This document shows, piece by piece, positions 27,293-34,158 of a stretch of 64,000 nucleotides of DNA. Source of the stretch: Palsa-883 sp035696165 (GTDB lineage Bacteria > Pseudomonadota > Alphaproteobacteria > Acetobacterales > Acetobacteraceae); assembly GCA_035696165.1 (NCBI GenBank), contig DASRQX010000019.1, positions 1 through 64,000 of the forward strand, in the 5' to 3' direction. The notes beneath the pieces were generated by a model, which was not told the DNA's origin, did no database searches, and worked only from the letters and a program-made list of their open reading frames with translations. Position numbers and translations under genes: made by a program. Numbering within the stretch: the stretch's first letter is position 1; each line of letters begins with the position of its first letter.

Positions 27293-27703
27293 ATGTCAGT
27301 AGCGAAAATCCATGTTCACGAGGGCCGTTACGATGAGCAGCGGCTCGCCAACCTGGGTCAGGCAATCCAGGGGGCACTTGAATCCGCGCTCAAGATCCCA
27401 CCCGACGACTACTATCGCATCGTCCATGTCTTGCCGTCGCACTGCTTCGTGCACACCCCCGCTTTCCTCGGGCTGACCTACAGCGAAGACTTCGTCCTGT
27501 TGGAGCTGACCTTCATCGCGGGACGGCCGAAAAAGACCCGGTTGGCGCTGCTGAAGGAATTGAACGACCGCGTCGTGGCCGCCACGAGCATCTCGCCCGA
27601 CGATCTGAGCGTCCTGCTCTACGAGTTGCCCGGTGAGAATATCTCTTTCGGCCAGGGCATGGCGCAGCGGGCTCATATCTCGGCCGAAATCCAATCCCCG
27701 TAA
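27293..27703 (+). CDS. tautomerase-like protein lacking the N-terminal proline
   Basis: A 136-residue protein similar in plan to the preceding gene: IPPDDYYRIVHVLPSHCFVHTPAFLGL, FVLLELTFIAGRPKKTRLALLKELNDRV, ISPDDLSVLLYELPGENISFG. It begins MSVAKIHVH, so the residue that would act as catalytic base is Ser, not Pro. It may be a non-catalytic or altered-function subunit that pairs with the first tautomerase. It lies 95 bases downstream on the same strand. Confidence 0.75.
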   Translation: MSVAKIHVHEGRYDEQRLANLGQAIQGALESALKIPPDDYYRIVHVLPSHCFVHTPAFLGLTYSEDFVLLELTFIAGRPKKTRLALLKELNDRVVAATSISPDDLSVLLYELPGENISFGQGMAQRAHISAEIQSP

Positions 27704-27736
27704 ACAAGATAACGTTGCGGCAGTAAACCGAGACCG

Positions 27737-28203
27737 ATGATGAAGGCGGTCGTGTATTATAAGAACGGCGGCCCGGATGTGCTCGAATACGCGGACGTCG
27801 GTAATCGCGCAGTGGGGCCGAACGAAGTGCTCATCAAGAACGAGTATATCTCGATCGAAGGCGGAGACCTCATCGCCCGCGAGATCGTGCCGCCCAAGCG
27901 AGTTCCGCACGTTGTGGGTCACCAGTGCGCCGGCGCGGCGATAAGTTCGCAACAATCGCCTATTTCTAGACCCTGGCTATGCAGATGGGCCAGATCTGGG
28001 TGGGCACCGGATTATTGCCGGCCAGCAGAAAGAGCAACACACCGGCCGACGTGAATTGGTCGTCGGGTTTTGGCAGGGCTCATGCAATCTCACCCGCGGA
28101 CGCGACTGTCGGAGAAGCTCGGCGTATCGGTGATTTGGAAACGGCGAGACTTTTCGGCAAACGCATCGCCGAACTATCCAAAGAAACTGAATTAATCGAG
28201 TAA
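27737..28203 (+). pseudogene. fused remnants: zinc-type quinone/alcohol dehydrogenase N-terminus and WrbA-like FMN reductase C-terminus
   Basis: Positions 27737 to about 27945 encode the start of a medium-chain dehydrogenase/quinone reductase (MKAVVYYKNGGPDVLEYADV, VLIKNEYISIEGGDLIAR, VPHVVGHQCAGA). The similarity then breaks off. From about 27952 another frame encodes the C-terminal part of a flavodoxin-like NAD(P)H:quinone reductase (AMQMGQIWVGTGLLP, SPADATVGEARRIGDLETARLFGKRIAEL) to the stop at 28203. That frame contains a TAG at 27967-27969. A deletion has joined two genes, so neither product is functional. Both families act on quinones, which suits the setting. Confidence 0.7.
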
Positions 28204-28207
28204 GGAC

Positions 28208-28906
28208 ATGAATGAAGAAGGACGACTGGATTCCGCGATCCACCACTACCTGGTGCGCGGGCTAATTGACGATGGCTTCGCCCCTGACAGCGCCCAGCTA
28301 CAGGAGCTGGTCGCGGCCGATGCGGCATCCGTGGCGAAAGCGCTCAAGCGGTTGGAGGCGAGTCATAGTCTCATTTGCCACCCAGGGCAGACTGCCCCGT
28401 GGGTGATACATCCGTTTTCGCTCAGCCCGACAGCCACCTGGGTGCAGGCTGGGAAATTGGGTTGGTGGGCGCCGTGCATCTGGTGCGCTCTCGGCGTCGG
28501 CGCACTTGTCGACGAGGATATCGTGATTCACTCCCGGATTGGCGGCGAGTCGGAAAACCTTGGCATTCATGTCAGCGGCGGTCTTGTACGTGAGAACAAC
28601 ATCGTCACCCATTTTGCAGTGCCGCTGCGTAGCGCTTGGGACAACGTGCATCATTACTGCGCGACCGTGCTGCCGTTCAGGAGCGAGGCAGAGGTGGATG
28701 CCTGGTCCCGCCGCCACGCTATCCCGAAAGGCGCCGTTGTGCCGATTGCCCAGGTTGCCCACCTCGCGCGGCTCTGGTACGGCAAACATGTCGACCGCGA
28801 TTGGGAAAAATGGTCGGTTGCCGAGGCACGTGAGATCTTTGGAAGGGTCGGCCTGACGGGACCATTCTGGGCTCTCGAGGCAGCTGCGGAAGAAAATCGC
28901 TTTTGA
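28208..28906 (+). CDS. alkylmercury lyase (MerB)-like protein, probably not a true MerB
   Basis: A 232-residue protein. An N-terminal helical, winged-helix-like part is followed by a domain resembling MerB: KLGWWAPCIWCALGVGALV, HVSGGLV, and NVHHYCATVLPFRSEAEVDAW. By alignment from memory, Cys 93 (WCAL) and Cys 151 (HYC) match the two catalytic cysteines of MerB. The Asp that follows the first Cys by three residues in MerB (C-A-L-D) is Gly 96 here. MerB cleaves carbon-mercury bonds; without this Asp, and with no merA or merR nearby, another role is likely. The start lies four bases after the preceding remnant. Confidence 0.65.
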   Translation: MNEEGRLDSAIHHYLVRGLIDDGFAPDSAQLQELVAADAASVAKALKRLEASHSLICHPGQTAPWVIHPFSLSPTATWVQAGKLGWWAPCIWCALGVGALVDEDIVIHSRIGGESENLGIHVSGGLVRENNIVTHFAVPLRSAWDNVHHYCATVLPFRSEAEVDAWSRRHAIPKGAVVPIAQVAHLARLWYGKHVDRDWEKWSVAEAREIFGRVGLTGPFWALEAAAEENRF

Positions 28907-29330
28907 AGCTGGCCCTCGAACCGCCCCTGGGGCGCCAATGGTCAGGAAGCGAGCAGGCGGATGACCGAAGTTGATGTCTGCTGCCTCCATTGCCGCGTGG
29001 GACCTCGGGAGATGACATGTCCGCTTTCGAGAAGCGTCACCGCCCGACTGAACGACTGAGGCGGGCGCAGGGCAGATATCGATGCCACACGCGGTTCACT
29101 GCCGCTACCATCAGCAGCTCACCACCGCCGCAAATTCCAAATGCGACCGCCCGTGCGCCGGCGCCCCGGCGCCTTGGTCCACCTCACGGCACAAACCCCG
29201 GCAAGGGCAGCGCCTTGACCGCCCTTGGTTCACTCGACTGCCATGCCGACCGCCCGAAAGCCCATTGGCGAACCCCGCCGCAATGCTATCGTGACCCCAA
29301 CCACCACCGACCGCCCCTGGGGAGGCTCCA
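28907..29330. other. 424-bp leader region upstream of the T6SS locus
   Basis: No gene is supported here. CGCCCCTGGGG occurs at both ends, at about 28920 and just before 29331, where it merges with the ribosome-binding site GGGGAGG of the first T6SS gene. I could not identify a convincing sigma-70 or sigma-54 promoter by eye. This is where the promoter of the rightward T6SS genes should lie. Confidence 0.4.
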
Positions 29331-31121
29331 ATGCAATACGAAGTCAGCTTCGGCCGCCTGGATCGTAAGCCTCGCGCAACGACCCCCGGGACCAAGTTCC
29401 GTCTCGCCCTGCTCGGCGACTTCTCCGGTCGCGCCAACGCCGGCATCCTGGAAATCGGCGACGCACTCGCCAAGCGCCGGCCGATCAAGGTGGATGTCGA
29501 CTCGCTCGACACTGTGATCGAACGCATGGGCCTGACACTCAACCTGCCGTTGGATGAGGAAGGCGGAACCATCGAGGTCAAGCTCGCCAGCATAGACGAT
29601 TTCCATCCGGATCAACTTGTCGACAACCTCGAGCTGTTCGAACAGCTCACCACGCTGCGGCGCAACCTGGGCAGCAAAGCCGGATTCGACCGTGCCGCGA
29701 AAGAGGTGCTGTCCTGGAGCGGCGAAGAGCTATTGCCGCCGCCACCCCGCACGGCGCGCGGCACCGCCATCGCCACCGACCGCAAGCTCTCGGATTTTGC
29801 CCGCCTGACCGGCCGCCCCGGCACGGCGGAAGCAGCCGAGGCCTCGACCGACGACCTCGTGCGCCGCCTGATCGGCCCGTTCATCGTGCCGGCGCGCGAC
29901 GCCCGCCAGGATCAGCTCATCGCGCGGGTCGATGAGGCGCTGTCAGCAGCGATGCGCCGCGTCCTGCATCACCCCGACTTCCAGTCGGCGGAGGCGACTT
30001 GGCGCGGGGTAGAATTCCTGGTGCGCCGGATCGAGACCGGCGCCAAGATGGAGATTGTGCTCTACGACGTATCCGCCGAGGAACTGGCGGCCGACGTCGC
30101 CGCGACCGACATGCTGGACAAGACCGGCCTCTTCGGCATGCTGGCCGAGCAGCCGGCGCTGGATGCCCATCAGGGTCAGCTGTCGGCAGTGATCGGCCTG
30201 TACGGGTTCGAGGTTACGCCGCCGCACGCCGACCTGCTGGCGCGGGTGGCGCAGGTCGCCGCGGCCGCGGGTGCGCCGTTCATCGCCGGGGTTGGGCCCG
30301 ATCCGCTGCTGACGCCGTTCCACGATCAGCACCCGCTGATCCAGGACGCCTGGACCGCGCTGCAGGAGCTGCCGGCCGCCGCCTACCTCGGTCTCGCCGC
30401 GCCGCGCTTCATGCTGCGCATGCCATACGGCAAGAAGTCGGACCCGATCGATGCATTCGCGTTCGAGGAGTTCACCCGTCAGGGCGGCCTGTCGAGCATG
30501 CTCTGGGGCCATCCGGCGCTGGTCCCGGCGCTGCTGCTGGCGGAGACATGGGGCCAGCAGGGCTCCAAGATGAAGCTCGGCTCGGTGATGGGCGTGCGCG
30601 ACATGCCGTATTATGTGTACATCGGACCGGACCACGAACCGATCGCACTGCCTTGCACGGAAAGAATGTATTCCGAGCGCCAGGCGGTCCAGGTGGCCAG
30701 CTATAAGGTGATGCCGCTGCTCTCGATCCGCGGCCGGCCGGAGGCTCGCCTTGGCGGGTTTGCCTCGCTCGCCGGCAAGCCGTTGGCGGGCTTTTGGGCG
30801 CCGTTCGACGCCAAGGCACCCCCTGGGACCTCCCCGGCACCGTCCCCAGCCGCGCCCACACCCGCGGCGCCGGCATCCGAGCCCGAAGCAGCGGCCGACG
30901 AGCCGGCGCCGGCCGAGGATGCCGCCATGAGCGATCTCGACAAGATGCTCGCCGGTCTCAACGCGCCCGCCGAGCCCGCCGCAGCCGAGGAGGCGCCGGC
31001 CGAAGACGCCGCCATGAGCGACCTTGACGCCCTGCTCGCGAGCCTCAACGCCCCGGCTGAGCCGGTCGCCGAGGACGCCACCGAGCCCGACCTCGACGCG
31101 CTGCTCGCCTCGCTCAAATAG
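29331..31121 (+). CDS. T6SS contractile sheath protein: TssB-TssC fusion with repeated acidic tail
   Basis: A 596-residue protein. Residues about 20-130 look like the small sheath protein TssB (FRLALLGDFSGRAN, KVDVDSLDTVIERM, ASIDDFHPDQL, LTTLRRNLG). Residues about 190-480 look like the large sheath protein TssC (VDEALSAAMRRVLHHPDFQSAEATWRGVEFLV, ARVAQVAAAAGAPFIAGV, FMLRMPYGKKSDPIDAFAFEE). A Pro/Ala linker and three copies of a (M)SDLDxLLAxLNAPAEP-like repeat (about 533-596) form the tail. TssB and TssC normally are separate proteins that assemble the contractile sheath around the Hcp tube. A second, canonical TssC is at 42535, and no stand-alone TssB is present. GGGGAGG precedes the start. 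Confidence 0.78.
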   Translation: MQYEVSFGRLDRKPRATTPGTKFRLALLGDFSGRANAGILEIGDALAKRRPIKVDVDSLDTVIERMGLTLNLPLDEEGGTIEVKLASIDDFHPDQLVDNLELFEQLTTLRRNLGSKAGFDRAAKEVLSWSGEELLPPPPRTARGTAIATDRKLSDFARLTGRPGTAEAAEASTDDLVRRLIGPFIVPARDARQDQLIARVDEALSAAMRRVLHHPDFQSAEATWRGVEFLVRRIETGAKMEIVLYDVSAEELAADVAATDMLDKTGLFGMLAEQPALDAHQGQLSAVIGLYGFEVTPPHADLLARVAQVAAAAGAPFIAGVGPDPLLTPFHDQHPLIQDAWTALQELPAAAYLGLAAPRFMLRMPYGKKSDPIDAFAFEEFTRQGGLSSMLWGHPALVPALLLAETWGQQGSKMKLGSVMGVRDMPYYVYIGPDHEPIALPCTERMYSERQAVQVASYKVMPLLSIRGRPEARLGGFASLAGKPLAGFWAPFDAKAPPGTSPAPSPAAPTPAAPASEPEAAADEPAPAEDAAMSDLDKMLAGLNAPAEPAAAEEAPAEDAAMSDLDALLASLNAPAEPVAEDATEPDLDALLASLK

Positions 31122-31142
31122 CGTCGCGCCGCACCGCCTGGC

Positions 31143-31691
31143 TCACGCCGGACGCACGATGATATCCACCCGCTGGCTCTCCTGCGTCATGCCCGGGATT
31201 TCACTGACAGTGCGCAGCATCCGGGAGATCTGCCCGCGCTGGATGCCGCTTTCAGCCAGCTTGTCCTCAATGAGCTGCGCCCGCAGGTGCGACAGATCGG
31301 CCATCGCCTGCGGGCCGTCCGGATCGAGATACTCGGCCAGGATCACCGGCGCCTCCGGATGTTCGTTCGACCGAACGACCGCCGCGCGGATCACCGCCAG
31401 CGCGTCAGGGTCCAGCATCGCCGACCACTGCGCGAAGAACACCGCGTAGTCGGGTGAGCTGCGGCGGATGCGGTCGGCGATGTTGTGATGGATGAGCCAC
31501 GGCATGCCCCCGCTCAACGGCTCACCGCAGTTCTGCACCCACAGATCGTGTACATCGGATTGGGACTCGCACCGCACCAGTTCGATGCTAACATTCGGCG
31601 TCAGTGTGTTGGCGAGCAGGTCGTCGATATATACCTCGCCGCCGACCAACCAGACCCGGCCGTTGTACTCAGCGAGCGTGATGTCTGCCAT
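31143..31691 (-). CDS. small OmpA-like domain protein inside the T6SS locus
   Basis: A 182-residue protein starting at the ATG at 31691, with GAGGAGG five bases upstream. The C-terminal half fits the peptidoglycan-binding OmpA fold: DYAVFFAQWSAMLDPDALAVIR, PVILAEYLDPDGP in place of the usual GYTD region, LRAQLIEDKLAESGIQRGQI and ESQRVDIIV. No signal peptide or membrane helix is visible, and the N-terminal 80 residues are unfamiliar. The core Asp of the peptidoglycan site may be altered. It is convergent with the sheath gene and divergent from tagH, so it is the only gene within the locus on this strand before the orphan. Confidence 0.6.
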   Translation of the reverse strand: MADITLAEYNGRVWLVGGEVYIDDLLANTLTPNVSIELVRCESQSDVHDLWVQNCGEPLSGGMPWLIHHNIADRIRRSSPDYAVFFAQWSAMLDPDALAVIRAAVVRSNEHPEAPVILAEYLDPDGPQAMADLSHLRAQLIEDKLAESGIQRGQISRMLRTVSEIPGMTQESQRVDIIVRPA

Positions 31692-31743
31692 GCAAGCCTC
31701 CTCGAAACGCCACGACCTCCAACGCCACAACCGGCGCTCAGCC

Positions 31744-31833
31744 ATGCCCCAGCGCTCAATCACGCCCCAAGGCTTCATCGCGCCCCAAGGCTCAAACATG
31801 CCCCAAGGCTCAATCATGCCCCAAGGCTCAAAC
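31744..31833. repeat. five tandem 18-bp repeats between the OmpA-like gene and tagH
   Basis: Five back-to-back units of the form ATGCCCCAAGGCTCAAAC occupy 31744-31761, 31762-31779, 31780-31797, 31798-31815 and 31816-31833. The last two differ at one base and the first is the most diverged. The array lies between the divergent start codons of the OmpA-like gene (31691) and tagH (31860). Read leftward it would encode a hexapeptide repeat (EPWGMx), but the strong ribosome-binding site at 31691 argues that it is non-coding. Regularly spaced repeats here could bind a regulator or be slippage products. Confidence 0.85.
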
Positions 31834-31859
31834 ATTGCTCTGTGCAGCGGTAGGTCGCC

Positions 31860-33536
31860 ATGCCGCTGACATTTGTCCTCGACGGCGGAGGCGGTGCCCG
31901 TCGCGAAACCCGCACACTGAGCCAGGGAACCTTATCGATCGGCCGCGCTCCCGGCAATGACTGGGTGCTGGACGACCCTGATCGGCAGCTTTCCAAAACG
32001 CATTGCGTCATCGTTGCATCAGGCGGTCACTACGTTTTGACCGATCTCAGCACCAACGGCGTGTACGTCAACGGTGCCTCCGAGCGAATTCCGCGTGAGT
32101 CGCAGATCGAGCTGACGGACGGCGACGATTTCCGGATTGGCGACTACTTGATCCGGGTCAGCGAGACGGACGTCGGACCGCTCCACGCCGGCGCCGGCCG
32201 GGCGCCCGCCTCACCGTTTGTGTCTGGACACGCGCAGCTTTCACCCGGTGGCGTGGCGCGCGCCGATCCGTTCGCTGCCCCGGGGGATTTGACACCTGAC
32301 CCGCTGGATGATGTGTTCGGCGAGGCATCCGCCGCGCCCTTCGTGCACCCGATCGCGGCGCCCCAGCCACGGGTGCTGCGCGCGAATGATCCGTTCGATC
32401 TGGCCGACGACAAGGTGCCGGCGCGGCAAATCGATCCGGACGACGACCTGTTCCGGGGTATCACGCCGTCCGAGCAGTGGCAGGGTCCGTCGCAGGCGGA
32501 CGACGTGGACGCGCAGATGCAAGCTTTCGCCGCGCCAAAGGCGATCATGCCGACGAATTTCGACGATCTCGATTTCGATGCGCTGCTCGGCGATACACCG
32601 CCGGGCCAACCCGCGTCGCCGCCGCCCCAGGCGCTGGCATCGCCCCAGGTGTCGGCACCACGCGCGGTGCCGACGCGCGTGCCGACGGCCGCGTTTGCCA
32701 CCCCGCCGACGCAGGCGCCCGCAACATTCGATTTCGAGAACGAACCGCCGCCGGCGGCGTTTTCCACCCAGCCCGAGGGGGCGCCGCGGACACAAGGGCC
32801 GTTCGATTTCGAGGATACGCCGCTCCCAGCCGCCCCGTTCCCCGCGCCAACGGCCGCGCCCGCCGGGGCGATGCATGGCGGGGTCATGCCTGCCGGGGCC
32901 ACACCAGCGGCGGCACCGCCGTTCGGCGCAACGCCCGGACCCGGCGCGCCGACCGCGGACGGGGCCAGACTGCTCGCTGCATTCCTCGAAGGCGCGGGCG
33001 TCGCCGGGCTGGCGCTCGGCCCGGACCCGGAACGGGCCATGCGCGAGGCCGGTGCCGTATTCCGCGCCCTGGTCGAGGGCATCCGCCAAGTGCTGATCTC
33101 GCGCGCGTCGATCAAGAACGAGCTGCGTGTCGAACAGACCATGCTGCGCGCCAAGGATAACAATGCCTTGAAATTCTCGGTCACGGCGGAGGATGCAATC
33201 GCTGCACTGTTGCAACCGTCACGGCCGGGCTACAAGCTGCCACTCGACGCAACGACGGAGGCGTTTGACGACGTGCGATCGCACGAGATGGCTGTCATGG
33301 CGGGTGTGCAGACCGCGCTGATGGGTCTGCTGCGGCGGTTCGAACCGGCGGCGCTGGAGAAACGCCTGGAACCCGGCTTGATCAGCAACATCCTGCCATC
33401 GGCACGCAAGGCGCGCACATGGGAGTTGTTTTGTGCCACCTACAACACAATCGCCACCGAGGCGCAGGAGGACTTCCATTCGGTGTTCGGGCGCGAATTC
33501 GCCCGCGCCTACGATGCACAGATGCAGAAGCTCTGA
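31860..33536 (+). CDS. tagH: T6SS-associated FHA domain protein TagH
   Basis: A 558-residue protein. An N-terminal forkhead-associated domain that binds phosphothreonine has the core motifs LSIGRAPGNDWVLDD, LSKTHCVI and LSTNGVYVNG (about residues 24-75). A long Pro/Ala-rich disordered middle (about 115-360) has short DFE/DFD-type motifs. The C-terminal 190 residues (LLAAFLEGAGVAGLALGPDPERAM, RASIKNELRVEQTMLRAKDNNALKF, WELFCATYNTIATEAQEDF) match the T6SS TagH/ImpI C-domain. It probably gives the system phospho-dependent control, although no kinase or phosphatase gene is present in the window. Confidence 0.9.
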   Translation: MPLTFVLDGGGGARRETRTLSQGTLSIGRAPGNDWVLDDPDRQLSKTHCVIVASGGHYVLTDLSTNGVYVNGASERIPRESQIELTDGDDFRIGDYLIRVSETDVGPLHAGAGRAPASPFVSGHAQLSPGGVARADPFAAPGDLTPDPLDDVFGEASAAPFVHPIAAPQPRVLRANDPFDLADDKVPARQIDPDDDLFRGITPSEQWQGPSQADDVDAQMQAFAAPKAIMPTNFDDLDFDALLGDTPPGQPASPPPQALASPQVSAPRAVPTRVPTAAFATPPTQAPATFDFENEPPPAAFSTQPEGAPRTQGPFDFEDTPLPAAPFPAPTAAPAGAMHGGVMPAGATPAAAPPFGATPGPGAPTADGARLLAAFLEGAGVAGLALGPDPERAMREAGAVFRALVEGIRQVLISRASIKNELRVEQTMLRAKDNNALKFSVTAEDAIAALLQPSRPGYKLPLDATTEAFDDVRSHEMAVMAGVQTALMGLLRRFEPAALEKRLEPGLISNILPSARKARTWELFCATYNTIATEAQEDFHSVFGREFARAYDAQMQKL

Positions 33537-33665
33537 CGCCGGTTCAGGCAGACCCGGCCCAGGCAGACAGGGCAGCCTCACTGCCGTGGACGCGGTGAGC
33601 ATTGTCTAGCGGGCGCCGGGCAGCAGCCTGGTGAGAGCGGTAACAACATGTGGGAGGATCGATTG

Positions 33666-34154
33666 ATGGGTCGCTGGCGTGTCGGCGTGCTGGTTCTGGG
33701 GCTGCTCGGCGGTCTCGCAGGGTGCGCGTCCCCGCCCCCGCCCCCCACCGTGGTCGCGCTGACCCTGGTGGCCGACAAGGATGTCAATCCGACCCCAACC
33801 GGCCAGGGCGCGCCGCTGGTGGTGCGCATCTATCAGCTCGGCTCGGACGCCGCCTTCAGCACCGCCGAGTTTTTCCAGGTGTTCAGCCAGGATCAGGCAA
33901 CGCTGAAAACCGACATGGTCAAGAAAGACGAGTACATCCTGGCGCCCGGACAGACCAAGACCGCGACGCTGAACCCGACAGACCCGGTGACCACGATCGG
34001 CATCTTCGCCGCCTATCAGAGTTTCCAGACGGTCACCTGGCGTGCCATGGTGGACGTCGCGCCGCACAAGACTACCACGATCAATGTCAAAGCAAGCGCC
34101 AAGGGGATCATCGTCAAGACCGACCCGGCAGCGGCGCTGAAGCCCGGATCCTGA
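33666..34154 (+). CDS. tssJ: T6SS outer-membrane lipoprotein TssJ
   Basis: A 162-residue lipoprotein. I chose the ATG at 33666, with GGGAGGA five bases upstream. The signal reads WRVGVLVLGLLGGLAGC with lipobox LAGC. The mature transthyretin-like domain has PLVVRIYQLGSDAAFSTAEFFQVF and DEYILAPGQTKTATL, typical of TssJ. It is anchored in the outer membrane and binds the periplasmic part of TssM to form the membrane complex. The tssK gene starts five bases after its stop. Confidence 0.9.
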   Translation: MGRWRVGVLVLGLLGGLAGCASPPPPPTVVALTLVADKDVNPTPTGQGAPLVVRIYQLGSDAAFSTAEFFQVFSQDQATLKTDMVKKDEYILAPGQTKTATLNPTDPVTTIGIFAAYQSFQTVTWRAMVDVAPHKTTTINVKASAKGIIVKTDPAAALKPGS

Positions 34155-34158
34155 GCAC

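Noticed and set aside
28907..29330. Possible sigma-54 promoter for the T6SS genes
   Set aside because: Candidate GG/GC pairs do not have the required spacing; no convincing match was found by eye.
31692..31835. N-terminal EPWGMx hexapeptide extension of the OmpA-like protein
   Set aside because: A near-perfect ribosome-binding site precedes the ATG at 31691, and the extension is simply the tandem DNA repeat read in frame. Kept as an alternative in the findings.
32241..33215. Long minus-strand frames opposite tagH
   Set aside because: They mirror the low-complexity Pro/Ala region of TagH and have Arg-rich shadow composition.
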